Assembly: GCA_030643125.1 (NCBI GenBank)
Contig: DAOWML010000066.1
Span: 1 to 8,967, forward strand
Reading direction: 5' to 3'
DNA: 8,967 bases
DNA from: Bacteroidales bacterium
GTDB taxonomy: Bacteria; Bacteroidota; Bacteroidia; Bacteroidales; UBA12077
Below the pieces are notes generated by a model. The model ran no database searches. It saw nothing but the letters and a program-made list of their open reading frames with translations, and was not told the DNA's origin. The position numbers and the translations under genes were made by a program. Below, piece after piece: positions 1 through 5,594 of this stretch. Positions within the stretch are counted from its first letter, which is position 1; each line of letters opens with the position of its first letter.

Positions 1-69
1 ACTGTTAAATTTAATAACAAAGCACTTACAAAACGAGTAAAATTGCTTTTTGATGCTTATGAACTATGA
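1..69 (+). CDS. 3' end of a probable AbiEi-type antitoxin gene (partial)
   Basis: An open frame enters from the left edge and stops at TGA 67-69, giving 22 residues (TVKFNNKALTKRVKLLFDAY, then EL). Its stop overlaps the start of the next gene in an ATGA arrangement, which indicates translational coupling. The downstream gene is an AbiEii-type nucleotidyltransferase, and in type IV abortive-infection systems the upstream partner is the AbiEi antitoxin, a winged-helix DNA-binding protein that represses its own operon. The identity is inferred from position and from the basic, helical tail; 22 residues alone cannot prove it. Confidence 0.6.
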   Translation, partial: TVKFNNKALTKRVKLLFDAYEL

Positions 70-857
70 TAGAAATTGATTTAATAAAAAAATTCTTTCC
101 ACAGCAAATTCAGGATAAGTCAATTTATCATAAATATATGTTAAAGGAATATATTCAATTATTGATATTAGATTATCTATCAACAACTTCTTATATAAGA
201 AAATTAACATTTATTGGCGGAACAAACTTGCGATTAGTAAAAGGAATAGATAGATTCTCGGAGGATATTGATTTTGATTGTAAAGACTTATCCAAAGAGG
301 AATTTATACAAATGACCAATGATGTCTTATCATTTTTAAACAAAAATGGTTATAAAGCAGAAACTAAAGACCATAAAAATAGTAAGTTAAAAGCATTTCG
401 TCGAAATATTTATTTTCCTGAATTTTTGTTTAATTTAGGATTAAGCGGACATCGTGAAGAACGCTTTTTAATAAAAATTGAAAGTCAAGACCAATTAATT
501 AAATATAAGCCTATTATCGTAAATGTTAAGGGTTGTGGCTTTTTTTTCCCTTTTCCTGTTCCTCCTGACAAAGTACTATGCAGTATGAAAATATCAGCTT
601 TATTATCACGTAGTAAAGGTCGTGATTTTTATGATGTAATGTTTCTGCTTGCCCAAACAGTCCCTGATTACTCTTTTTTATCGAAAAAATGTGGAATTAA
701 TAACCTGTTAGAACTAAAGCAATCAGTTAAAAAGGGGCTTCATTCGGTTAACTTAAAAACGAAAATGAATGATTTTGAACATCTGCTCTTTAGTAAAAAT
801 AACAGCAGTAGGATACTTTATTTTGGTGATTTTATAAATGAATTGCGAAATAATTAA
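66..857 (+). CDS. AbiEii/AbiGii-family nucleotidyltransferase toxin
   Basis: A 263-residue protein of the AbiEii/AbiGii (MNT-like nucleotidyltransferase) family, the toxin half of type IV toxin-antitoxin or abortive-infection systems. Characterised relatives transfer nucleotides, in some cases to tRNA ends, and so stop growth during phage attack. Visible motifs: GGTNL at 51-55 followed by RFSEDIDF with R63, S65, D67 and D69 (nucleotide-binding and metal-binding core); KIE at 137-139 (second acidic motif); and K175 with GRDFYDV at 185-191 (third motif, K, R, D and D). All key residues are present, so the enzyme looks intact. The ATG at 66 is chosen because it overlaps the stop of the upstream frame, the usual AbiEi-AbiEii coupling. 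The length is near the usual 260-300 residues. The toxin's cellular target cannot be read from the sequence. Confidence 0.85.
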   Translation: MIEIDLIKKFFPQQIQDKSIYHKYMLKEYIQLLILDYLSTTSYIRKLTFIGGTNLRLVKGIDRFSEDIDFDCKDLSKEEFIQMTNDVLSFLNKNGYKAETKDHKNSKLKAFRRNIYFPEFLFNLGLSGHREERFLIKIESQDQLIKYKPIIVNVKGCGFFFPFPVPPDKVLCSMKISALLSRSKGRDFYDVMFLLAQTVPDYSFLSKKCGINNLLELKQSVKKGLHSVNLKTKMNDFEHLLFSKNNSSRILYFGDFINELRNN

Positions 858-859
858 TA

Positions 860-1090
860 AAAGAAACTACTTTAAGAAAACTCGCACCTGTTTCTACTAT
901 TTGTATGTATGGTAGTCCGCTTTCGAAATACGATAATAAGCTCCTCTGGAAATACTATAATTATAAGGATTTTGGAATTATTGGCGAACCTTATTTTGAT
1001 GTGGATTTTTCAAAAGTCCTATATTTAACCGATACCGGTCGTCGCTGGAATGGGGATCGCGTAAGTATACGCGATAAAGTACAAAGATAA
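860..1090 (+). pseudogene. 3' fragment of a polysaccharide-deacetylase-like gene, copy 1
   Basis: An open reading frame with no plausible start begins within a few bases of the AbiEii stop. It reads ETTLRKLAPVSTICMYGSPL and continues to the conserved-looking LYLTDTGRRWNGDRVSIRDK. I recognise the SICMHGSPLSxYDN and LYLTDTGRRW signatures as the C-terminal part of a deacetylase-like (WbmS-like) family common in Bacteroidota polysaccharide loci; this is from memory, not a search. The N-terminal catalytic portion is missing. The frame ends at TAA 1088-1090 directly before a GC-rich palindrome, where homologues would continue, so the fragment is cut at both ends. The His normally expected in 'CMHGSP' is Tyr here. 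A second copy lies at 2778-2939. A short gene starting at ATG 905 is possible but unlikely. Confidence 0.65.
1056..1075. repeat. Perfect 8-bp inverted repeat inside the remnant coding region
   Basis: ATCGCGTA (1056-1063), loop AGTA, TACGCGAT (1068-1075). The same palindrome occurs unchanged at 2905-2924. It lies in codons for DRVSIRD, in the near-identical 81-nt block, and could form a tight stem-loop or a protein-binding site. Confidence 0.8.
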
Positions 1091-1135
1091 CCTTGCCTGA
1101 CGCCCGCCTGTCGGACGGACAGGGCAGGCAGGAAG
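1091..1135. repeat. GC-rich dispersed palindrome (REP-like), copy 1
   Basis: The hairpin has an inner stem CCTGTC 1107-1112 / GACAGG 1118-1123 with a 5-nt loop, and an outer stem TGCCTG 1094-1099 / CAGGCA 1125-1130 with an asymmetric interior loop. It is strongly GC-rich against an AT-rich background. A second copy with one mismatch is at 2940-2984. Such palindromes are typical of REP-like dispersed elements. No T-tract follows, so a classical intrinsic terminator is not supported, although the stem could still stabilise or end the upstream transcript. Confidence 0.75.
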
Positions 1136-1159
1136 ATAAAAGTTTTAAAAAGACACAGT

Positions 1160-1348
1160 TCATTGAACAAACCCGGGACATCATCTGACACACCCCGAAA
1201 GCCATTCGACATACTTCGAAAGCCATTTGACACACTTCGAAAGTCATTCAGCACAGATAGAAACTTCTTCAGCACACATAGACAGTAATTCAACACAGTA
1301 GGGAACTCATTCAGCATACATAGACAACACTTCAGCACAGTGGGAACA
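1160..1348. repeat. 21-bp tandem repeat (minisatellite), nine units
   Basis: Nine consecutive 21-nt units start at 1160, 1181, 1202, 1223, 1244, 1265, 1286, 1307 and 1328. The rough consensus is TCATTCAGCACACATAGAAA plus one base. The core CATTC-(A/G)-(G/A)-CACA recurs in most units and the ends GAAAG/GAAAC/GACAG vary. The first units share ...CTTCGAAAG and the later ones ...CAGTAGGGAAC-type ends, so neighbouring units are most alike. Because 21 is divisible by 3, the minus strand stays open as seven-residue repeats (such as VLNDFRS, VSNGFRS, MSNGFRG), but no start signal or domain supports a gene there. Confidence 0.85.
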
Positions 1349-1386
1349 ACGTTTTACAGAATGCTAAGAACTTCTCTCATGGCCTG

Positions 1387-1403
1387 CCCCGATTCTTTCG
1401 GGG
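1387..1403. repeat. Short GC hairpin
   Basis: CCCCGA (1387-1392), loop TTCTT, TCGGGG (1398-1403): a perfect 6-bp stem within a locally GC-rich patch (CCTGCCCCGATTCTTTCGGG). It resembles short dispersed hairpin repeats in Bacteroidota intergenic DNA. No U-tract follows on either strand, so terminator activity is doubtful. Confidence 0.6.
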
Positions 1404-1452
1404 ACCGAAGGGAGTAATGTTGTAAAGTGGTTTTTGGTAAAAAATATAAAAA

Positions 1453-1486
1453 TTTGAGGTTTTTAATCATTTTATTATTAACTTTG
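1453..1486 (+). promoter_or_regulatory. Bacteroidota-type promoter for ATPase 1
   Basis: TTTG at 1453-1456 fits the -33 element and TAACTTTG at 1479-1486 fits TAnnTTTG, the -7 element of the Bacteroidota primary sigma factor. The spacing is 22 nt, close to the usual range. It would give a leader of about 55 nt before the ATG at 1548. This is a pattern match only; the start site is not mapped. Confidence 0.6.
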
Positions 1487-1506
1487 TTTATCGTCAATGA
1501 ACAACA

Positions 1507-1527
1507 TTGTTTATTGGTAATAAACAA
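1507..1527. promoter_or_regulatory. Inverted repeat in the leader of ATPase 1 (possible operator)
   Basis: TTGTTTAT (1507-1514), loop TGGTA, ATAAACAA (1520-1527): a perfect 8-bp inverted repeat 20 bp before the start codon and just downstream of the predicted -7 element. TTGTTTAT also occurs at 1484-1491, overlapping the -7 element, in the same orientation 23 bp away. The spacing fits a repressor site or an RNA hairpin; neither is proven. Confidence 0.45.
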
Positions 1528-1547
1528 ATATTTAATCTTATTGTTAA

Positions 1548-2777
1548 ATGATTAAATTATCTGATTTAAAGTCAATAAGTGAATATCAGCAAGATCTTCT
1601 TCTACAAAAAAAAGATCTTATTGCCAGAGATTTAATGCAGAATATTAATTCTGAACAAAAAAGCCACGCATTAATAATATCAGGAATTCGTCGTTGCGGC
1701 AAAAGCACATTAATGGGGCAAATAATTAATAAGCATAAACTAAATGCCTTTTTTATTAATTTTGATACTCCAAAACTTTATAACTTTGAACTAAAGGATT
1801 TTGAATTACTCGACATCCTAATCAATGAATCAGGAAATGATACGCTATGTTTTGATGAAATTCAAGTAATTAAGGGCTGGGAACTATATATCCGTCAAAA
1901 ACTCGACCAAAATTATCAAGTAATAATTACAGGTTCAAATGCCAGTTTATTAAGCAAAGAACTCGGCACTAAACTCACGGGAAGACACATTACTAAAGAA
2001 TTATTTCCGTTCTCATATACAGAATTTATTAAATTTAGGTCGATCCCGGCAAATGCTGAAACTTTTAGCAACTATATCATACATGGAGGATTTCCGGAAT
2101 ATGTAAAAACAAACAATTATGAAATTCTTACATCTCTGATAGATGATATTCTATACAGAGATATTGCAGTCCGATATAATATCAGGAATACAAAAATACT
2201 GAAACAGTTACTCATATACCTAATCTCAAATGTAGGTAATTTGACAACAGCTACAAAGCTATCTGGCATATTGGGGATTAAAAGCACTGCTACCGTTTTA
2301 GATTATCTTTCTTATTTTGAACATTCCTATTTATTGTCCTTATTACCAAAATTTTCGTATTCATACAGAGCTCAACTCGTTAATCCGCGGAAAATCTATT
2401 TTATTGATACAGGAATAATAAAAGCTGCCTCAGCTTCTTTTAGTGAAAATACGGGTCATAAACTGGAAAATATCCTCTATTGGGAATTACGCAGACAAAA
2501 TTACGAAATGTATTATTTCAATGAAAAAAGTAAAGAATGTGATTTTATTACATTCAAAAATAATCAGGTAGAACATTTAATACAAGCATGTTACAATTTA
2601 TCTGTCGATAATCAAGAACGAGAAATAAACGGATTAATTGAAGCAATGGATTTTTTTAATAAAACTAAGGGTATTATTATTACTTATAATCAGAAAGACC
2701 TTATAACACATAATGAAAAAAAAATAGAAGTAATTCCTGCATATCAATTTTTAGCAACGCTTAATTCCAATGGTTAA
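1548..2777 (+). CDS. AAA-type ATPase with DUF4143 domain (ATPase 1)
   Basis: A 409-residue protein of the AAA_14-DUF4143 family, cytosolic P-loop ATPases of unknown role that are abundant in mobile regions. Domains in order: P-loop with Walker A GIRRCGKST 46-54 (K52); Walker B LCFDE 100-104 (D103, E104); sensor-like TGSNA 128-132; TGR at 144-146, a possible arginine finger; GGFPEYV at 180-186; a winged-helix-like stretch about 215-265; and a C-terminal PD-(D/E)XK-like fold with E307, D332 (ECDF) and IQAC at 345-348. In the last motif the expected E/Q-x-K lysine is replaced by Cys, so nuclease activity is unlikely, as in many members with 'IQVCY'. Length is normal (380-430). The start is the ATG at 1548, with no clear Shine-Dalgarno. 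The stop falls exactly at the edge of the second deacetylase-tail repeat, suggesting the gene came in as a cassette. A role in defence or toxicity is inference. Confidence 0.85.
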   Translation: MIKLSDLKSISEYQQDLLLQKKDLIARDLMQNINSEQKSHALIISGIRRCGKSTLMGQIINKHKLNAFFINFDTPKLYNFELKDFELLDILINESGNDTLCFDEIQVIKGWELYIRQKLDQNYQVIITGSNASLLSKELGTKLTGRHITKELFPFSYTEFIKFRSIPANAETFSNYIIHGGFPEYVKTNNYEILTSLIDDILYRDIAVRYNIRNTKILKQLLIYLISNVGNLTTATKLSGILGIKSTATVLDYLSYFEHSYLLSLLPKFSYSYRAQLVNPRKIYFIDTGIIKAASASFSENTGHKLENILYWELRRQNYEMYYFNEKSKECDFITFKNNQVEHLIQACYNLSVDNQEREINGLIEAMDFFNKTKGIIITYNQKDLITHNEKKIEVIPAYQFLATLNSNG

Positions 2778-2939
2778 TACAAAAATAAATTACTTTGGAA
2801 ATATTATAACTATCAGGATTTTGGAATAATCGGAGAACTATATTTCGATGTGGATTTTTCAAAAGTGCTTTATTTAACTGATACCGGAAGAAGGTGGAAT
2901 GGTGATCGCGTAAGTATACGCGATAAAGTACAAAGATAA
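2778..2939 (+). pseudogene. 3' fragment of a polysaccharide-deacetylase-like gene, copy 2
   Basis: This frame starts right after the ATPase 1 stop. It encodes YKNKLLWKYYNYQDFGIIGE and then runs through the TDTGRRWNGD motif to the same TAA end as copy 1. It has no start codon and lacks about fifteen more N-terminal residues than copy 1. Differences from copy 1 are mainly at third positions, so both derive from genes that were under protein-level selection before truncation. It is a remnant, not a working gene. Confidence 0.7.
2905..2924. repeat. Perfect 8-bp inverted repeat inside remnant copy 2
   Basis: ATCGCGTA 2905-2912, loop AGTA, TACGCGAT 2917-2924. It is identical to 1056-1075, including the loop. 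Confidence 0.8.
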
Positions 2940-2984
2940 CCTTGCCTGACACCCGCCTGTCGGACGGACAGGGCAGGCAGGAAG
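2940..2984. repeat. GC-rich dispersed palindrome (REP-like), copy 2
   Basis: Inner stem CCTGTC 2956-2961 / GACAGG 2967-2972 and outer stem TGCCTG 2943-2948 / CAGGCA 2974-2979. It is one base different from copy 1 and sits at the same place relative to the truncated reading frame, so it cut both gene copies at the same codon or was duplicated together with them. Confidence 0.75.
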
Positions 2985-3127
2985 TAAAAAGATAAAAGAA
3001 GAAAAGGGATTGAGAAAAACGTGGGCAGATCCCTTTAGAGCTTCCCCAGCTTACAGCAGGCAGGCTTTATGGAACTTAGCAAAAGCTTGTTTGTCAAAGA
3101 AAGGCGATCTCACTAACATAGTGAGTA

Positions 3128-3202
3128 TTAAGGGCAGCGGCGGGAAAAATAAACACGTGGGAAGATTCCCTTTAGGGAACTTAAGAGCAGCGGCGGGAGA
3201 AA
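3128..3202. repeat. Pair of 22-nt GC-rich direct repeats
   Basis: Copies at 3128-3149 and 3181-3202, 53 nt apart, with two mismatches, each centred on GCAGCGGCGGGA. The intervening DNA holds the TTCCCTTTAGGGAA palindrome. Confidence 0.7.
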
Positions 3203-3210
3203 AGCTTGAC

Positions 3211-3243
3211 CGCCGACTTGACTGCCTTTGGCAGTAGGAGGCG
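3211..3243. repeat. Compound hairpin repeat
   Basis: Inner perfect stem ACTGCC 3221-3226, loop TTT, GGCAGT 3230-3235; outer stem CGCC 3211-3214 with GGCG 3240-3243. It is a dispersed-palindrome type of structure. No T-tract follows, so no terminator call is made. Confidence 0.6.
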
Positions 3244-3318
3244 AAAAGTAAAAGGGGAAAGTAAAACTAGGAATTAATAGTATTTAATTCTATCAAAAAA
3301 TCTTTTCAACAAAACAAG

Positions 3319-3353
3319 CTTGCAAATTTAAAATTAATTTTTAAATTTGCAAG
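3319..3353. promoter_or_regulatory. Perfect 15-bp inverted repeat at the start of ATPase 2
   Basis: CTTGCAAATTTAAAA (3319-3333), loop TTAAT, TTTTAAATTTGCAAG (3339-3353). The right arm ends inside AAGG (3351-3354), the only Shine-Dalgarno-like sequence before the ATG at 3359. As RNA it would fold into a hairpin that can hide the ribosome site; as DNA it is a classic dimeric operator shape. Either could control ATPase 2. Confidence 0.75.
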
Positions 3354-3358
3354 GTAAA

Positions 3359-4558
3359 ATGATAAGTATGGAATACATTCATAGAGCTATCGAAAATGAA
3401 TTACTAAATGCCATACAGCAAACACCGATAACAGCTTTAGTAGGTCCCCGGCAATGCGGTAAATCAACTCTCGCTAAAAAAATAATAGCAAAATTTAATA
3501 AAGTAATTTATTTAGATTTAGAACGTCCTTCAGATCTTTCGAAATTAGACGATGCTGAATGGTTTTTTTCTTCACAAAAAGATTACTTATTTTGCATTGA
3601 CGAAATACAACGAAAACCCGATTTGTTTCCACTAATACGTAGTTTAGTTGATGAATGGGGCGTAAATAAAAAATTTTTAATACTTGGTTCTGCCTCGCGA
3701 GAACTTTTAAAGCAAAGTTCTGAATCATTAGCCGGACGTATTACTTATTTACGATTAAGCCCTTTCCTATGGCAGGAAATATATAAAAAATATACAATTG
3801 AAAAATATTTCGATAATGGTGGTTTCCCCCGGAGTTTACTGGCAAAAAAAAATAATCTTTCGTACAAATGGCGTGAAGATTTTATAAGTACTTTTCTTGA
3901 ACGAGATTTACTGCAATTCTCCGGATTTTCTACAGAAACAATGCGTCGATTATGGCAAATGCTTGCACATGTGAATGGTCAAACAATTAATTATTCATTA
4001 TTGGGAAATTCATTAACTGTTAGTAACGTTACTATACGTAATTATATCGATTTACTGCAGGGAACTTTTATGATTGAAATAGTACCTCCATACATTTCTA
4101 ATATGGGGAAACGATTAGTGAAAGCTCCAAAGGTTTATATTGCCGATTCGGGCATTACCTGTACATTAGTTCATGTGGAGAATTTTCAACAATTAACAGG
4201 GCATCCCGTATTTGGATCAATATGGGAGCAAATTGTTTTATCTAATTTAAAAGCTCATTTTCCTTTAGCACAGTTTTTCTATTATCGAACAAGTGCTGGA
4301 GCAGAAATAGATTTTGTAATGAAACTAAAAAAGATCGTTTTTGCTATTGAATGTAAAGCATCGCTTTCCCCTGTACTTTCAAAGGGAGCATATAATGCAA
4401 TAGAAGATATTAATCCAATTCATACATTTATTGCTGCTCCTGTTCAAAAATCATGGTCAATGAAAAAAGAAATAGATGTAGTCGCATTAGATGATCTGAT
4501 AATAAAAATACAATCTTGTATCAAAAAAACAGAAAGAGGAATGGGTAATCGGCAGTAG
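3359..4558 (+). CDS. AAA-type ATPase with DUF4143 domain (ATPase 2)
   Basis: A 399-residue AAA_14-DUF4143 protein. Numbering from the ATG at 3359: Walker A GPRQCGKST 29-37 (K35), Walker B FCIDE 78-82 (D81, E82), sensor-like LGSAS 109-113, AGR 125-127, GGFPRSLL 154-161, and FLERDL 179-184. A winged-helix-like middle follows, then a C-terminal PD-(D/E)XK-like fold with WEQ (E290), AEIDF (D318) and IECKA (E331, K333). Unlike ATPase 1 the acidic-acidic-ExK set is complete, so nuclease activity is chemically possible. The frame could begin at TTG 3347, but that codon lies inside the palindrome; ATG 3359, with AAGG four bases upstream, or ATG 3368 is better. The last residues (GMGNRQ) run into a GGCAGTAGGCAGT-type intergenic repeat. 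The cellular role of this family is not established. Confidence 0.85.
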   Translation: MISMEYIHRAIENELLNAIQQTPITALVGPRQCGKSTLAKKIIAKFNKVIYLDLERPSDLSKLDDAEWFFSSQKDYLFCIDEIQRKPDLFPLIRSLVDEWGVNKKFLILGSASRELLKQSSESLAGRITYLRLSPFLWQEIYKKYTIEKYFDNGGFPRSLLAKKNNLSYKWREDFISTFLERDLLQFSGFSTETMRRLWQMLAHVNGQTINYSLLGNSLTVSNVTIRNYIDLLQGTFMIEIVPPYISNMGKRLVKAPKVYIADSGITCTLVHVENFQQLTGHPVFGSIWEQIVLSNLKAHFPLAQFFYYRTSAGAEIDFVMKLKKIVFAIECKASLSPVLSKGAYNAIEDINPIHTFIAAPVQKSWSMKKEIDVVALDDLIIKIQSCIKKTERGMGNRQ

Positions 4559-4568
4559 GCAGTTAACA
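4549..4568. repeat. Short GGCAGT tandem at the ATPase 2 / pseudogene junction
   Basis: CGGCAGTAGGCAGTTAACA contains two GGCAGT steps, a sequence style often seen in intergenic repeats of environmental Bacteroidota. It covers the stop codon of ATPase 2 and marks the point where the third ATPase lost its N-terminus. TTAACAG here is matched in inverted orientation by CTGTTAA at 5499-5505 beyond the pseudogene, but 7 bp is too short to call an element end. Confidence 0.4.
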
Positions 4569-5491
4569 GCTCTATAGTCTCTATTTGTGGCGCAAGGCAA
4601 GTTGGAAAAACTTGGTTGATGAAAGAATTATCACAGCCTTACAAATCGAAACCGGAATTATATTTAAGCCCAAAAACACATTAATTATTTTTGATGAAAT
4701 ACAAGAAGCCCCCGAAGCAATAACTTCTTTGAAATATTTTTATGAAACGGTTCCGGAATATCATATAATTTCCGCTGGTTCACTTTTGGGTGTTGCTTTA
4801 AATAAACACACATCCTTTCCTGTTGGGAAAGTCGAATTTTTAGATCTTTATCCTTTAAGTTTTATAGAATTTCTTGTCGCTATCGGCCAAAAAAAACTTG
4901 TCTTGCTATTGGAAAGTAAAAATTGGGAGCTTATAAAAACGTTTAAGCAAAAATTCATTAAGTTTTTAAGGTATTACTACTATATTGGAGGAATGCCCGA
5001 AGCAGTTTACTTTTTTAGTATAAACAATGATTTTGGCGAAGTAAGAAATATACAAAATTAACAGAGTCACCAAACCTGCTATTCCACTAAAAGCTTATAT
5101 TAATTTCAGCGCATTTAAATTATTTCTTGTTGATATTGGTTTGTTGGCTGCCATGGGAAATATTGATATTAAAACATTATTAGAAGGTAATACCATATTT
5201 GAAGAATTTAAAGGAACTATAACAGAACAATTTGTCTTGCAACAAATGCTTTACACTAAAAACTTTGATATATTTTATTGGTCAGATGAAAGATCTAATG
5301 CTGAAATCGATTTCTTAATTCAACACAAGGGCAATGCTATTCCTGTAAAAGTAAAAGCGGAAGAAAACTTGCAAGCTAAAAATCTGAAAGTATTTTGTCA
5401 GAAATACAATCCGGAAATATCAATTCGTATATCGATGTCTGATTTTCACAAACAGACTAACATCTCACTACTCAAAACTATGGTCTATTAG
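4568..5491 (+). pseudogene. Degraded DUF4143 ATPase (ATPase 3)
   Basis: Three blocks of one AAA_14-DUF4143 gene lie in order but in different frames. Block 1 (from 4568) reads SSIVSICGARQVGKTWLMKE, with Walker A, and has no start codon or N-terminal residues. Block 2 (to the stop at 5061) begins about ERIITALQIETG and has Walker B IIFDEIQ, SAGSLLGVAL and GGMPEAV. Block 3 (5060-5491) reads NRVTKPAIPLKAY through the C-terminal domain with AEIDFLI. The part normally between Walker A and block 2, and roughly 80-100 residues between VRNIQN and RVTKP, are gone. The usual EVKAEE nuclease-like motif is KVKAEE here, so an acidic residue is lost. The tail may be frameshifted near 5455, since another frame reads NYGLLAIYC to 5508. 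TTG-started partial frames at 4585 and 5141 are pieces, not genes. Confidence 0.85.
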
Positions 5492-5594
5492 CTATTTACT
5501 GTTAATTGAACACTATTAAAAATAAATTCTTACCTTTAAATTTATTAACGCTATAGGATGATGAAACTTTGAACTTAAAACCAGAAACTAAAGT

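Larger units (their letters stand above)
929..1135 (+). repeat. 207-bp direct repeat, copy 1 (deacetylase tail plus palindrome)
   Basis: Aligns without gaps to 2778-2984, offset 1849. The first 126 nt differ at about 24 positions, almost all synonymous (3 residue changes in 42 codons). The last 81 nt (1055-1135) differ at one base only. The repeat therefore has two parts with different histories: an old paralogous coding segment and a recently shared or constrained 3' block. Confidence 0.9.
1091..1547. other. Intergenic region between the copy 1 remnant and ATPase 1
   Basis: This 457-bp stretch contains no convincing gene. In order it holds the GC-rich palindrome, the 21-bp tandem array, a CCCCGA hairpin, a promoter and an inverted repeat next to the start of the first DUF4143 ATPase. 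Confidence 0.8.
2778..2984 (+). repeat. 207-bp direct repeat, copy 2 (deacetylase tail plus palindrome)
   Basis: Gap-free partner of 929-1135. The 81-nt 3' block 2904-2984 differs from copy 1 at a single base (A at 2951 against G at 1102), while the preceding 126 nt are about 81% identical. The left boundary coincides with the stop codon of ATPase 1. Recombination between the two copies could delete or excise the intervening 1.85 kb that carries ATPase 1. Confidence 0.9.
2985..3318. other. GC-rich repeat debris without a credible gene
   Basis: About 330 bp before ATPase 2 carry small repeats rather than a gene. There is a 22-nt direct repeat (TTAAGGGCAGCGGCGGGAAA from 3128; TTAAGAGCAGCGGCGGGAGA from 3181; two mismatches over 22 nt), a hairpin CTCACTA-ACA-TAGTGAG at 3109-3125, TTCCCT-TT-AGGGAA at 3165-3178, and a compound hairpin at 3211-3243. 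Base composition differs sharply from the neighbouring AT-rich genes. A frame starting at 3010 exists but runs through these repeats and resembles nothing known. Confidence 0.7.

Noticed and set aside
905..1090. 61-residue gene starting at ATG 905
   Set aside because: The family-like sequence continues upstream of this Met to about 863 and is cut at both ends, so it is a gene remnant.
978..1338. Two overlapping minus-strand frames (978-1247 and 991-1338)
   Set aside because: They are open because of the 21-bp repeat (a multiple of three) and run antisense into the deacetylase remnant. There is no domain, and the residues are only repeat translations.
1160..1348. Possible CRISPR array
   Set aside because: Units are contiguous and all similar, with no unique spacers and no cas genes nearby.
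1387..1410. Rho-independent terminator at the CCCCGA hairpin
   Set aside because: No T-tract follows on either strand.
2761..2952. Minus-strand frame 2761-2952
   Set aside because: Antisense shadow of the second deacetylase remnant.
3010..3237. 75-residue plus-strand frame
   Set aside because: It lies wholly in GC-rich repeats and hairpins and has no resemblance to a known protein or the local codon usage.
3347..3358. TTG 3347 as the start of ATPase 2
   Set aside because: The codon lies inside the right arm of the palindrome and has no ribosome site; ATG 3359 follows AAGG.
4562..5505. Mobile element bounded by TTAACAG / CTGTTAA around ATPase 3
   Set aside because: Only 7 bp match, with no target duplication or transposase; likely chance in AT-rich DNA.
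5564..5571. AAACTTTG as a promoter -7 element for the sugar transferase
   Set aside because: It departs from TAnnTTTG at the first T and has no good TTTG at the right distance upstream; too weak to list.
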